From positions 1 to 64,000 of the forward strand of contig NZ_QTJV01000006.1 in NCBI RefSeq assembly GCF_003412465.1: 64,000 bases of DNA, written 5' to 3'. Below the pieces are notes generated by a model that had not been told where the DNA came from, did no database searches, and saw nothing but the letters and a program-made list of their open reading frames with translations. The stretch is from Chitinophaga silvisoli (GTDB taxonomy: Bacteria; Bacteroidota; Bacteroidia; Chitinophagales; Chitinophagaceae). The position numbers were made by a program, and so were the translations under genes. The first letter of the stretch is position 1; every line of letters starts with the position of its first letter. Below, in pieces: positions 9,477-18,998 of this stretch.

Positions 9477-10142
9477 TTACAAATCCTCATCCTCTGATGA
9501 AATATAACTCCACGCGAGATCCAGATTGTCCAGCATCTCATCGAAAAGATCTGCATCACCCGTGCCGATGAATGCCCCGGTACAATTGCCACCTTTATCG
9601 AAAGATAAACTGATCATCGATTCATAATCACGGGTAAAGACCCTTTGCGTAGCATGAGATATCTCTTTGATTTCCTCGTAGGTATTTTGTATATAATCCA
9701 CCGTTTCCCCGGGCACTGCTTCAAAAGAATTGGCGTTGAACGCAAGGCCCCCCAGGACCCCGTTGTATACCGCCATCAATAGCAAAAATGCATCTGTTGC
9801 AGCACATTCCAGGTGCCAGTCAGGCTGCATCTCATCTCCTGAATAATTTCCATATACAGGCGGATTGGGCAAGCCCAGGTCGGCCCTCTTAATACCCCAA
9901 AATACCACACCCTGATTTTCCTCGTAAAAGACCAGGTAATCATCCTGTGAAAAACCGATTTCCCCTCCCGGCTTCAAAAGCCTGTTATGTGAATAATTGA
10001 TGGCTTCCTGTTTACCTAAACTGAGATAATATTCTTTCAAAATTTCAGGGAGGGGCTGATCTATTTCATGGGCTTCAAAGCCCAGCTGTTCCTGCGCGCC
10101 AATGCCATATAAATGCCTGATCTTATCGAAATATGTCATCAT
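9477..10142 (-). CDS. SMI1/KNR4 (SUKH)-like protein
   Basis: 221 residues, no signal peptide. An N-terminal LPEILKEYYLSLG segment (about residues 31-43), then a DYLVFYEENQGVVFWGIK stretch, match the layout of SUKH-superfamily proteins. In other contexts these serve as immunity proteins against polymorphic toxins. No toxin gene is adjacent, so it may be a stand-alone member. The start codon has a second in-frame Met directly after it. It is divergent from the metallo-beta-lactamase gene, with only 42 bp between starts. Confidence 0.6.
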   Translation of the reverse strand: MMTYFDKIRHLYGIGAQEQLGFEAHEIDQPLPEILKEYYLSLGKQEAINYSHNRLLKPGGEIGFSQDDYLVFYEENQGVVFWGIKRADLGLPNPPVYGNYSGDEMQPDWHLECAATDAFLLLMAVYNGVLGGLAFNANSFEAVPGETVDYIQNTYEEIKEISHATQRVFTRDYESMISLSFDKGGNCTGAFIGTGDADLFDEMLDNLDLAWSYISSEDEDL

Positions 10143-10184
10143 GGGTCTTTCTTTATTGTTGCTAATATCCTAATTTTATGCATT

Positions 10185-11057
10185 ATGACCCTGACAATTT
10201 CCGGATATTCGACCGCCTTATTTGCTACCTGGTATTTTATTGAAGAATTAGGTTTACTGTTTGACTGTGGAGATGGTATGATAGCTGCCATGTTGCAAAA
10301 GAGCAGGAAGATTGAGCATATATTTCTCTCACATCCTGACAGGGATCACATCACAGGACTGCTCCAGGTCAATCAGCTCAATGCCAGGGAGGGTTTTCCC
10401 ATTATCAGTTATCCCAGGGACTCTAATTCATTCCCGGCACTCAGAGATTTTTCTGTAAAATTTGATCCGCATGTACGTGGTACTGTCTGGCAGCCCCTGG
10501 CGGACAAAGATCGTGTATGGATAAAGAAAGATATCTACGTGGAGGCGCTGCGCAACAATCATGTTCCCGCAGCTGAGCATGTGATCAAGAGTTTAGGGTT
10601 CAGGGTAGTACAGGTAAAATACAAACTGAAAGCGGAATATCTGTCACTTCCTCCATTGGAGATAAAGAAAGCGATCGATACCCTGGGCAGGGAAGCGACG
10701 CACAACCAGGTAGAGACAATCCTGTTGTGCTATACCGGCGATACGCCTGCGGAGAACTTTGCGTATTGGAACAATGCAAAGATCCTGATTCATGAAGCGA
10801 CATTCCTGGATGATGAGATGGAGATGCAATCACATAGGAACAAGCACAGTAAACTGGAGGATGTAATCAGGGGTGTAAAAGATATCCATGTAGAGACCCT
10901 GATCCTGGGACACTTTTCTTCGAGATATTCCAGGGAACAAATCGATAGCAGTATCGTTGCACTATGCCAGAAATATGAGCTGAGGATTCCTGTTTACAGG
11001 GTATTGCCGGGTCAGACGGTTTTTGATATTTTGTCAAACAAGCCGCTTACAGTCTGA
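10185..11057 (+). CDS. Metallo-beta-lactamase-fold hydrolase, RNase Z-like
   Basis: 290 residues from the ATG at 10185. An upstream in-frame start would overlap the divergent gene and adds residues before the natural fold start MTLTISGYST. Metal-site motifs: SHPDRDHITG (about residue 48; an HxDxDH form rather than HxHxDH), CYTGDT (about residue 185), a His in RNKHSKL, and LGHFSSRYS near the C-terminus. The last is characteristic of RNase Z-type enzymes. Substrate is uncertain: RNA or a small molecule. The changed second ligand makes a housekeeping tRNase Z less certain. Confidence 0.75.
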   Translation: MTLTISGYSTALFATWYFIEELGLLFDCGDGMIAAMLQKSRKIEHIFLSHPDRDHITGLLQVNQLNAREGFPIISYPRDSNSFPALRDFSVKFDPHVRGTVWQPLADKDRVWIKKDIYVEALRNNHVPAAEHVIKSLGFRVVQVKYKLKAEYLSLPPLEIKKAIDTLGREATHNQVETILLCYTGDTPAENFAYWNNAKILIHEATFLDDEMEMQSHRNKHSKLEDVIRGVKDIHVETLILGHFSSRYSREQIDSSIVALCQKYELRIPVYRVLPGQTVFDILSNKPLTV

Positions 11058-11175
11058 GAAAATACAGGAAGGCAGATCAGTCTCCATAAAAATGCGGGAC
11101 TGCCGATCATTCCATAAAAAATCAATCCCTGAACTTTACTGAACCCTTCCGGCTCCCCCAAAAATAAATCCCTTA

Positions 11176-11892
11176 TCAATCCGTAGACGAACCTACGATT
11201 CCAACATACCATCTCTTTACTGGGTTGTAAACCGTCCAGAAATAAGTACCCCACCATTCCTTGCCCGAGTCAAAGAAATTAGAGCAATCCGTACTCCAGG
11301 CATAGATTTCCAGCTGGTGAAGATCGTCGAAGAAAAAGTTGATGAAGTCAAGTACATACTCCCCCTTCTTCAGGATACTTCTATCAAACTTCATGGAATA
11401 AGGCGGCTCAATTAAGGCATAGATAAAGGCACCATGCACCCCATCATCCGGACGGGTATGCATATATAAAATATCGGCGGGGGTCTCCTCCCCGTCATAA
11501 TAAAAGTAGGAATTCAAGGTCTCGTTGCCCAGCTCTCCACGAACGATAGGTTTTAGTTTTTCGACATCAAAGCAGGGTCCCAGGAAGGTTTCCAGGTCAA
11601 TCTTTGTACCACTTTCGTCCAGCATTTTGTAGTCGATCACCGGCAGGGAAGGGAAATTCTCCCGCTGGCCTTTGGGTGCCACCTTGTTGATGTGCAGGTT
11701 CCAATTATAAATGATCTTTGCCATGGTTTGACGGGCAACCATCATATGCGCCTCATACTCTTCAGGCACTTTACCCTCATAATTGGCTGATATTGAATAC
11801 ACAAATATCCCTAAGACACCTCCCAGTTCATCATGCTCAATAATTTTTTCCCTTACACGGGGATCGTTTACTTCCTGAATGTTAACAACCAT
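11176..11892 (-). CDS. Hypothetical cytoplasmic protein
   Basis: 238 residues, no signal peptide or TM helix, acidic and aromatic-rich (notably the C-terminal EWWGTYFWTVYNP). I recognise no family. It stands alone, divergent from the hydrolase at 11943. Confidence 0.6.
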   Translation of the reverse strand: MVVNIQEVNDPRVREKIIEHDELGGVLGIFVYSISANYEGKVPEEYEAHMMVARQTMAKIIYNWNLHINKVAPKGQRENFPSLPVIDYKMLDESGTKIDLETFLGPCFDVEKLKPIVRGELGNETLNSYFYYDGEETPADILYMHTRPDDGVHGAFIYALIEPPYSMKFDRSILKKGEYVLDFINFFFDDLHQLEIYAWSTDCSNFFDSGKEWWGTYFWTVYNPVKRWYVGIVGSSTD

Positions 11893-11912
11893 AAGTAAAT
11901 TTAGCTATTTAT

Positions 11913-11920
11913 TATCTTTG
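11913..11920 (+). promoter_or_regulatory. TAnnTTTG -7 box
   Basis: TATCTTTG, an exact consensus match 22 nt before the ATG at 11943, in an A/T-rich divergent intergenic region. Confidence 0.55.
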
Positions 11921-11942
11921 TACACTGTTTCAATCCTGATTT

Positions 11943-12602
11943 ATGGAGATTAAAAATTTATCGTTGACCATATCAGCGGCTCCCGGGGCCGTTTCCGCCA
12001 TATGCACTCTCCCGGATAAGCCTATATGTATCCTGACACTGGCACATGGTGCCGGCGCAAATATGCATCATGCTTTTATGGAAGCACTGGCTACAGCGCT
12101 GGCAGGTGCAGGAATTGCAACGCTAAGATTTAATTTCCCGTTTACCGAACAACAAAAGAAACGACCTGATTCCCCGGCAGTTGCGCAACAGGCCATAGCG
12201 GCGGCGATTGATAAGGCCAGGGAATTGTATCCTTCCCTCCCATTGTTCGTAGCCGGCAAATCCTTTGGCGGACGCATGTCTTCTCAATATCTCTCTGTCA
12301 ATCATAGGAAGGATGTCACAGGTCTCATCTTTTATGGTTTTCCCTTGCATGCCGCCGGCAAACCTTCTACCGACAGGGCAGCACATTTACAGGATGTAAA
12401 AGTACCTATGCTTTTCCTTCAGGGCAGCAAAGATACGCTGGCTACCTGGGATCTGATTGAATCTGTATGCCAATCATTAAAAAAAGCGACCCTTGTAAAG
12501 TTGGAGGGCGCAGACCACTCTTTTAAAGCCGGCAGGCACAAAGATATGATCCCTGTGCTTATGGAGGCAACGAAGGATTGGGTGAAAAAGAAAATTAAAT
12601 GA
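11943..12602 (+). CDS. Alpha/beta hydrolase, KANL3/Tex30-like
   Basis: 219 residues. LAHGAGANMHH (about residue 31) is the oxyanion-type motif, GKSFGG (about residues 105-110) is the nucleophile elbow with the catalytic Ser, FLQGSKDTLA carries the likely Asp, and EGADHSFK carries the His. This set matches the small KANL3/Tex30 alpha/beta hydrolase group. Cytoplasmic, substrate unknown. A -7 box precedes it at 11913. Confidence 0.8.
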   Translation: MEIKNLSLTISAAPGAVSAICTLPDKPICILTLAHGAGANMHHAFMEALATALAGAGIATLRFNFPFTEQQKKRPDSPAVAQQAIAAAIDKARELYPSLPLFVAGKSFGGRMSSQYLSVNHRKDVTGLIFYGFPLHAAGKPSTDRAAHLQDVKVPMLFLQGSKDTLATWDLIESVCQSLKKATLVKLEGADHSFKAGRHKDMIPVLMEATKDWVKKKIK

Positions 12603-12657
12603 GCACTATCTCCAAATGACAAGAAATATGGATTTGTTCTAAACATTTTATTTAATT

Positions 12658-12671
12658 GGGACAAATGTCCC
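12658..12671. promoter_or_regulatory. Short palindrome GGGACA-AA-TGTCCC
   Basis: Perfect 6-bp arms around AA, located between the hydrolase stop and the MFS pump. It could be an operator half-set or chance; nothing else supports it. Confidence 0.25.
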
Positions 12672-12702
12672 GGTTTCGGATAAAAAAGATAATAGTTTTG
12701 CT

Positions 12703-12734
12703 TTTATGATAAAATAATAAGATTATATCATAAA
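12703..12734. promoter_or_regulatory. Inverted repeat TTTATGATA-N14-TATCATAAA
   Basis: Exact 9-bp arms separated by 14 nt, about 80 nt upstream of the DHA2 pump at 12811. The position suits an operator controlling the pump. No regulator gene is adjacent. Confidence 0.4.
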
Positions 12735-12810
12735 GATCAGCGCACCTGGCGCAAGCGATAAATTTCACTACGCTCACTGATACACTTAGCAAAACTACTT
12801 CCGGAACAGC

Positions 12811-14136
12811 ATGCAATCATTGAATAAAAATCTTGTTTTAGCCATTGCATCCATGGGGATATTTGTAGAAGCCCTCGATATTGCAATTGTGAACCTGGCA
12901 TTGCCGAAAATTGAAGCGGACCTTGGATTGACGAATGATTCCGGGTACAAAATTCAAAGTATTTATATCCTTATTTATGGGAGTTTCCTGATTTTAGGAG
13001 GTAAATTATCCGACTACCTGGGCAGGAAAACCATCTTCATAGCAGGTTGTGCGATCTTCCTGTTTACTTCCCTGGGTGCAGGCCTGACTCATACTCTCAA
13101 TCACCTGATCCTCTTCAGGGCATTGCAGGGACTGGGTGCAGCGCTGCTGATGCCTTCTGCATTTTCTATCGTCAATTACTATTTTACCGAGCCACATGAG
13201 CGGGGAAAAGCCATGGGTATCTTTGGATCCTTTGCCGCTACCGGCTCTGCAGGTGGTGTATCTGTAGGAGGTATTATTGCAAATTACTTGGGCTGGTCCT
13301 GGGTATTCCTCATCAATGTGCCTATCCTGTTGGTGATCCTGGTAATTGCTTATATCTACCTGGAGAAGGATGTAAGGACTACCAACGCTAAACTGCCTGA
13401 TTTTCCCGCTGCTATTGCATTGGTATTGGGTATGCTTTGCCTGTCGAAAATTACGGAAGGGAGTTATGTGATGATAGCTATCCTGGGATTACTAATTGCT
13501 TCCTGGTTCCTTTATTATAGGCTGAAAACACAAGCCAATCCCCTGTTGGATCTTAAGGTATTGCTGCTGGCATCCCTGCGGAAAGGTACCTTGTTATTCT
13601 TCTTACTGGGAGCCTTGTTTACCGGGTATTTATTCCTGATGAGTTTTCTGGTACAGCAAAACTTTCATTTCACAGCGGCGCAATCAGGCTTTTTGATGAT
13701 GCCTTTCAATATCATTTCGATGTTGTTAGGGAGATTCGGCCTGCCTGCATTGTCAAAGAAATTCACTCCTAAGACGATCGCAATAGGCGGAGCGGCGGGC
13801 ATGCTCATAGGATCAATAGCATTGGTACTTGCAGTGCAGGTGCATAGTTTGTTCTTTTTATTATTTGGCGGTGCCTGTATTGCGGGTATTGGTATGACGC
13901 TTTGTTATACCGGGTATACTGTTATTGCCATGGAGCATGTGCCATCCGAACATTTGGGTATTGCGGCCAGCCTGATTAACACGGCTTACTTTGTAGGCGG
14001 TGGTATTGGGTTACCGCTGATCTCCCTTTTTATGTCCCATACATCAGCCACACTGGATAGCCGGCCAATATGGATCTTATGTATTGTGGCACTGTTTTCT
14101 ATCTCGAGATTATTGTACAGTAAAAAACTGGTGTAA
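12811..14136 (+). CDS. MFS drug/metabolite exporter, DHA2-like
   Basis: 441 residues, about 12-14 hydrophobic helices. The start has the D-x-x-I-V-N-x-A-L-P signature of DHA2 transporters (DIAIVNLALP, about residue 23), GKLSDYLGRKTIF is the MFS loop 2-3 motif, and RALQGLGAALLMPSAFS is motif C-like. Inner-membrane proton-driven export of drugs or metabolites is the family role; the substrate is unknown. It is somewhat shorter than 14-TM EmrB-type pumps. Confidence 0.85.
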   Translation: MQSLNKNLVLAIASMGIFVEALDIAIVNLALPKIEADLGLTNDSGYKIQSIYILIYGSFLILGGKLSDYLGRKTIFIAGCAIFLFTSLGAGLTHTLNHLILFRALQGLGAALLMPSAFSIVNYYFTEPHERGKAMGIFGSFAATGSAGGVSVGGIIANYLGWSWVFLINVPILLVILVIAYIYLEKDVRTTNAKLPDFPAAIALVLGMLCLSKITEGSYVMIAILGLLIASWFLYYRLKTQANPLLDLKVLLLASLRKGTLLFFLLGALFTGYLFLMSFLVQQNFHFTAAQSGFLMMPFNIISMLLGRFGLPALSKKFTPKTIAIGGAAGMLIGSIALVLAVQVHSLFFLLFGGACIAGIGMTLCYTGYTVIAMEHVPSEHLGIAASLINTAYFVGGGIGLPLISLFMSHTSATLDSRPIWILCIVALFSISRLLYSKKLV

Positions 14137-14232
14137 CAAAGGATAAAATATCCGGGGTTCAATACGGGTAATTAACGCAGCATATTTTTGTATTGGTAAT
14201 GCTCTCTCCGTTAAAAGTACTTTAATACACCC

Positions 14233-15168
14233 TTATTCTGCCAGGTTTATTTTCTCTTTTATTTTAATCAGCTCACCCAACAACAATATTTCCTTTGCCG
14301 CTGCTGCTATGCCATGCTTCTCTGCCAGTCTGAAGAGCTCAAAATTTAAGGTATCTATTTCTGTTTGCCGCCCCTTTTGGATATCCTGCAAGGTTGAAAT
14401 AGATTGCCCATCTGAAGCGATGCTTATATTGATCAGACCTGTTTCTATTTCCTGCTGACTAAGCTGTACCCCCACCCTGGCTGCAATCGTGATACCTGAT
14501 TGTATGAGGTTTTGTGCCAAATGAAAAGCGGCTGATTCTCTTTGAAAAACGCCGTTGTCTATCTCCAACAGGGGACAAATGGAATTAAACACCGTATTCA
14601 TAATCGCTTTTTTCCAGATCACCGTTTGGATATCCGGTGTTGCTTTAAAAGGGAAATAAGGTGTATTTATCTGCTCAATGATGGCATGCAGTGTAGCCGT
14701 GTCACCTTTTATTACGCCTACAGGTGAATCTGTAACCGGCCTGAATCTAACATCTCCATTGTCAAGAACCAGACTGGTAGAGAATAATACACACCTGTAA
14801 ATATGATCGTAATTGTTTTCCAGGAAAGGCGCTTCTACATTCAGGCCATTCTGAAGTATAACTATCGGGGACTGACCTGATTTTTCCTGTAGAGACAATG
14901 ACAGTTCTTTATTCCCGAATGACTTGGTGGTCAGGATAACCAGGCCCTTCATCTTATCAAGGGAATTGAGTGTAACAACCGGGATCTTTTGCTGTAGTTT
15001 TGTGCCATCCGGCAGTGCAATCACCACCTCCTCTTCCGTTCTGCTCCCATCATTGATACGGCCACGGACCACACTAACATCCTTTCCCTGCAATGAGAAA
15101 AATACAGCCAGCGCCTTGCCAATTGCACCAAAGCCGACAATGTATATTTTGTTATCCTGCATATGCAT
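14233..15168 (-). CDS. Ketopantoate reductase (ApbA/PanE)-family oxidoreductase
   Basis: 311 residues. N-terminal Rossmann motif YIVGFGAIGKAL, a conserved LQNGLN near residue 120, and a C-terminal helical domain with KKAIMNTVFNSICPLL carrying the catalytic-type Lys. The family reduces ketopantoate with NADPH in pantothenate synthesis, but many paralogs act on other 2-keto acids. Two Met codons (15168 and 15162) could start it. It is divergent from the MFS gene at 15294, which suggests shared control. Confidence 0.8.
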   Translation of the reverse strand: MHMQDNKIYIVGFGAIGKALAVFFSLQGKDVSVVRGRINDGSRTEEEVVIALPDGTKLQQKIPVVTLNSLDKMKGLVILTTKSFGNKELSLSLQEKSGQSPIVILQNGLNVEAPFLENNYDHIYRCVLFSTSLVLDNGDVRFRPVTDSPVGVIKGDTATLHAIIEQINTPYFPFKATPDIQTVIWKKAIMNTVFNSICPLLEIDNGVFQRESAAFHLAQNLIQSGITIAARVGVQLSQQEIETGLINISIASDGQSISTLQDIQKGRQTEIDTLNFELFRLAEKHGIAAAAKEILLLGELIKIKEKINLAE

Positions 15169-15293
15169 CTGTATTGAAACAGGAAGTTACTAAATAGTTT
15201 TATTATGATGCTGTACTACCTGGAAATGCGGAATCTGTACCTGTTTTATAGTGCCGTTCTTCGCTTTCTTTGCTGCATCAAAATGAATAACAG

Positions 15294-16469
15294 ATGAATT
15301 CAGGTAACACCGCTCCGTCATTATCCTTAGTCGTGATCTTATCACTCGGCACCTTTATTATATTCTTTCAGGGCTTTATGGTTGCGCCCATTTTACCGGA
15401 GCTTTCTTCTCTTTTCCAGGTATCTGTGCGCCATGTAAGTTTTATTGAACCTGCCTATCTTTTAAGTTATGGTATTTCAACTTTAATCTATGCACCCTTA
15501 TCAGATAACTACGGGCGCTTCCCGGTGATTCTATTCTCAATCACCGGCTTTATCCTGCTCACGGCCTGTACGGGCTTTTCAAATTCTGTAGATCAAATGA
15601 TCATCTTCAGGTTGCTGACAGGCCTCATTGCCGGTGGGGTGGCACCCACTACGATTGGCTGGATCAGTGACCAATTTCCTTATCAAACGCGTGGACATGC
15701 TTTAGGAATTTTCTTTGGTTTCATGGCCGGTGGTACGGCATTGGGATCCAGCGCCGGCGCATTGTTAACTGCTTTTGTTGGCTGGAGAATGTTGTTCTGG
15801 ATGGTCGCTCTTACCGGATTTGTCATACTGGGTATTCTTCTTGCCAAACAGCATTACTTTAGCCAGGAGACGGGAGAGCATAAGGCAGATGTACGTAAAA
15901 TGTTGCGTTCTTTCAGAGACATCCTGGTTGTGCCCCGTGGCTGGCGCACGTATTTATTCGTGCTTTTTAACTCGATGTTTCATAGTGGCGTATTTGCCTG
16001 GACAGGTTATTTCTTTTTCAAAAATTACCAGCTGAGTGAGAAGGGAGTTGGTTTCGCATTATTAGGGTATGGTATTCCCGGTTTATTTCTTGGCCCCTAT
16101 CTGGGCAAACTGGCGGATAAGTATGGCAGAAACAGGATTATTCCAATAGGCATTACCGTAAGTGCCTGCTCCGCCATTCTGTTGGGCATGAATTATCCAC
16201 TTCTGGCAGCCTGTGTTCTCGTGGCAAGTTTATCATTGGGCTTTGACTTAACACATCCACTCTTTGCGGCAATTGTTACTACATTTTCTAATCAAAAAGG
16301 AGTGGCGATCGGGCTGTTTGCTTTTGTAATGTTCAGCGGTTATGGCCTTGGAAGCCTGGTTTTTAGCCTGATTGCAGATTGGGGATTGAATAAAAGTTTC
16401 ATTGCATTTGGGGGAGTGGCAGCATTGGGCGCACTGCTCTCGGTATTTGCATTTAAGAACGAAAAATAA
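15294..16469 (+). CDS. MFS transporter, DHA1-like
   Basis: 391 residues with about 12 helices. ALPLSDNYGR-type loop 2-3 motif (APLSDNYGRFPVIL) and RLLTGLIAGGVAPTTIGWIS in helix 4 identify a major facilitator. Length fits 12-TM DHA1 exporters such as the Bcr/AraJ type. Substrate unknown. Its stop is followed directly by a hairpin terminator. Confidence 0.85.
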   Translation: MNSGNTAPSLSLVVILSLGTFIIFFQGFMVAPILPELSSLFQVSVRHVSFIEPAYLLSYGISTLIYAPLSDNYGRFPVILFSITGFILLTACTGFSNSVDQMIIFRLLTGLIAGGVAPTTIGWISDQFPYQTRGHALGIFFGFMAGGTALGSSAGALLTAFVGWRMLFWMVALTGFVILGILLAKQHYFSQETGEHKADVRKMLRSFRDILVVPRGWRTYLFVLFNSMFHSGVFAWTGYFFFKNYQLSEKGVGFALLGYGIPGLFLGPYLGKLADKYGRNRIIPIGITVSACSAILLGMNYPLLAACVLVASLSLGFDLTHPLFAAIVTTFSNQKGVAIGLFAFVMFSGYGLGSLVFSLIADWGLNKSFIAFGGVAALGALLSVFAFKNEK

Positions 16470-16470
16470 G

Positions 16471-16491
16471 CCGGAAGCCAATGGCTTCCGG
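16471..16491. terminator. Convergent hairpin terminator
   Basis: CCGGAAGCC-AAT-GGCTTCCGG, a perfect 9-bp stem with a 3-nt loop, lies between the MFS stop (16469) and the end of the convergent TonB receptor gene (16501). Confidence 0.65.
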
Positions 16492-16500
16492 GCCTGTTAT

Positions 16501-18420
16501 TTATAAGGTCACTCTCGCACCGCCCATCAGCCATCTTCCCGGCATCTGAGCACCTGTGAGGTCCGCATAATTTTTATTGAAGATATTGTCTGCTTCGACT
16601 GACAGACTCAGTTTATTCTTTATCACAAATACATCTGCTTTCACACTTGCTACGAAATATTCTTTGGTGACTACACCATTGATACCGGCTACTGACTGTG
16701 GGTCTCTCACTTTATAGAGCCCATTCACACTTACACCGAATAACTGGTTGCGGTAAGATAACATACCATTCAGCAGGAAACGTGCATGGGATGCAATATA
16801 GAATGACTGTTGCCCTTCCCGGATATCAGAATATAACCAGGTGGCACCTGCGGTGGCACTTACCGTGTGCTTCTCCCTGTAGGTCCTGGTAAACTGGATG
16901 TCTGTCTCCACACCGCTGGTCACCATTTTAGAAATGTTGGTCGCGAGGGAATAGGTACCTGTAGGTGAAAGATTGTGCTTATAAGGCATGTTAGCATACG
17001 AAGTGGTAGTCCAGTCAATCAGGTCATTGTACCTGCGCTGGAATAAGGTAGATGATACACGGAAGTATTTTCCAAAATAATCCGCACCAGCTTCATAGCT
17101 GAAGGAGCTTTCTGCTTTCAGGTCCGGGTTACCGATCTTACCACTTGTAACCAGTGTTTTGTTATTGTTGTTGTATCGTTCAGTGAAGTCTGCATTACGG
17201 ATGGTTTTGCCTGCACTTCCACGAATCTGGAACTGACCAGTTTTATAACTGGCATTCAGCTGAGGTACCAGTTCTGCGCCACTGCGCTCATCCCAGTCCA
17301 AACGCAGCGCAGGACTCAGTGTCAGGGCATTCCAGACTGTTGCGGACATGGAAGCGAAACCTGCTGCCTGGTTCACAGTATGGTTACCACGGTCATTGGA
17401 TACGATGCTTTTTTGCTGGAACTGACCACCTGCCACGAAGCTGATATTTTGATTGAATGTATGCTCATATACGGCGAGGGACTGATACAGCTTACTACGG
17501 TTATCGTTTGCAATGGAGACAGGATTGTATACGTAGTGGTCATTCATATTTTTATACCCTGCCATCAGGCTGAATGCATCTTTGTTTTTGCGGTATTGCA
17601 GGTTCAGTTGCTGCCACCAGGTTGAGAGCTTTTCGCTGGCGGTATCACTTGCATAAGTTGTATAAAAATTTTGTGCGGCAAACTTCCTGTCATCGTAACT
17701 CAGGCGATAAGAGAGTTTCCAGTTATCACTCAGTTTATAGCTGGCGGAACCGGAGAGGGTGTGCAGATGAAAGTATCCATCAATACCACGCTGTGGCTGA
17801 CCATCGGCATTATTAGTCTGACCGCCGATATTTACAGCAAGTCTGTCTGTCGTATAGTAAGCATTCGCGTTGGCATTGAATAAGCCATATGCTCCACCGG
17901 TAGCCCCTGCAGTGATCTTAGTGGAGGGGTCGCTATGGGTATTGTGAGCAAAAGTCTTCGTGATGATGTGGATCACGCCACCTACTGCATCGGAGCCATA
18001 GATAGCGGAAGAAGCACCTTTCAGCACTTCAATATGATCGATTTCAGCTGGATTGATAGGAATATAACTGCTAAAGTGGCCGGTATTCGGGTCGTTGACC
18101 CGCATACCATCGAGGATGACTAATACCTGCTGGAAGGTACCGCCACGGATCACGATGTCGCTGCCAGCGCCCATTGGGCCTTTGGCCTGCACTTCTACAC
18201 CCGGGATGTAGCGGAGCACTTCATCTATTGAGTGGACAGGCATTTTGGCAATGTCCGCTCCTTTTAGTACAAATAAGTTCCGGCCCGTCTTTGAACTTAA
18301 TACCGGATTTACCGTAGCAGTAACGGTTACAGCGTCCAGTTCATTTATTTTATCCTGTGCCGGCAGCGTCATTGCATACAGGATGCTGGCGGCCATAGGT
18401 AATGCTAATTTTGGAAACAT
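16501..18420 (-). CDS. TonB-dependent outer-membrane receptor, BtuB/CirA-like
   Basis: 639 residues. Signal peptide (about 1-22), a TonB-box-like segment INELDAVTVTAT, plug domain with VLRYIPGVEVQA, DIVIRGG and ILDGMRVND, then a beta-barrel with aromatic-rich strands. No carboxypeptidase-like N-terminal extension and no SusD partner are present, so it is more likely for a metal chelate, cobalamin or small ligand than a glycan. No cobalamin riboswitch fits in the 49-bp upstream gap. It carries its own -7 box at 18446. Confidence 0.85.
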   Translation of the reverse strand: MFPKLALPMAASILYAMTLPAQDKINELDAVTVTATVNPVLSSKTGRNLFVLKGADIAKMPVHSIDEVLRYIPGVEVQAKGPMGAGSDIVIRGGTFQQVLVILDGMRVNDPNTGHFSSYIPINPAEIDHIEVLKGASSAIYGSDAVGGVIHIITKTFAHNTHSDPSTKITAGATGGAYGLFNANANAYYTTDRLAVNIGGQTNNADGQPQRGIDGYFHLHTLSGSASYKLSDNWKLSYRLSYDDRKFAAQNFYTTYASDTASEKLSTWWQQLNLQYRKNKDAFSLMAGYKNMNDHYVYNPVSIANDNRSKLYQSLAVYEHTFNQNISFVAGGQFQQKSIVSNDRGNHTVNQAAGFASMSATVWNALTLSPALRLDWDERSGAELVPQLNASYKTGQFQIRGSAGKTIRNADFTERYNNNNKTLVTSGKIGNPDLKAESSFSYEAGADYFGKYFRVSSTLFQRRYNDLIDWTTTSYANMPYKHNLSPTGTYSLATNISKMVTSGVETDIQFTRTYREKHTVSATAGATWLYSDIREGQQSFYIASHARFLLNGMLSYRNQLFGVSVNGLYKVRDPQSVAGINGVVTKEYFVASVKADVFVIKNKLSLSVEADNIFNKNYADLTGAQMPGRWLMGGARVTL

Positions 18421-18445
18421 TAGGTATGGTTTACTGATTGGCCGG

Positions 18446-18453
18446 CAAAGGTA
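18446..18453 (-). promoter_or_regulatory. TAnnTTTG -7 box of the TonB receptor
   Basis: Reverse strand TACCTTTG, an exact consensus match 25 nt before the start at 18420, so the receptor need not depend on read-through from upstream genes. Confidence 0.55.
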
Positions 18454-18469
18454 CAGTAAAAAAAATTAC

Positions 18470-18988
18470 TCATTTCACTCCTGATTGAATACCGGCCTGT
18501 TGGAATAGTTTTTCCAGGAGATCCAGTTTCTGATCACACATATCGCCCAAGGACATTTTCTTCCAATCGCTGAGGGTTGTATTTTTACATTCGAAACAGA
18601 TCTCTATAAATTCCAGGGGTTTTCCTTTCTGATCGCGGAATATGATGGCGTTGTGTGGATCGTAGCAATCTTCTGTTTTGTAGCCCCTGGGCGGATAAGC
18701 ATAGCCGTAGTTGTATAAAATACTGGTGAGTGAATCTATCTGCACGGGAGTCAGTGTTTTCGTTTCTAAAATGGGCATCTTCACAAAGTCCTTATCGACA
18801 TAAAAATCCCTGCCATCCTCCGACATCCGGAGCATTCCGTCATAACCAATCATCTGAACCTGTGCTGCGACATTAAAGGGATATTTTTTCATTCTGGCAG
18901 CAAAGGAAAGGTTATTTTTCTTTACGCATTTTTGCCCAAAAGAAAGCATAGACAATAATAGGACAGGGATAAGGAGGATTTGTTTCAT
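18470..18988 (-). CDS. Secreted hypothetical protein
   Basis: 172 residues with signal peptide MKQILLIPVLLLSMLSFGQ. The mature part contains five Cys (residues about 21, 105, 130, 133, 149), with ECYDPHN-like and EICFECK segments that could form disulfides in the periplasm. No family recognised. It starts 10 bp after the stop of the dehydrogenase gene, so the two are probably co-transcribed. Confidence 0.65.
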   Translation of the reverse strand: MKQILLIPVLLLSMLSFGQKCVKKNNLSFAARMKKYPFNVAAQVQMIGYDGMLRMSEDGRDFYVDKDFVKMPILETKTLTPVQIDSLTSILYNYGYAYPPRGYKTEDCYDPHNAIIFRDQKGKPLEFIEICFECKNTTLSDWKKMSLGDMCDQKLDLLEKLFQQAGIQSGVK

Positions 18989-18998
18989 AGCGATAAAA

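Noticed and set aside
16501..18420. Cobalamin riboswitch upstream of the BtuB-like receptor
   Set aside because: Only 49 bp separate it from the next gene and a -7 box fills that space.
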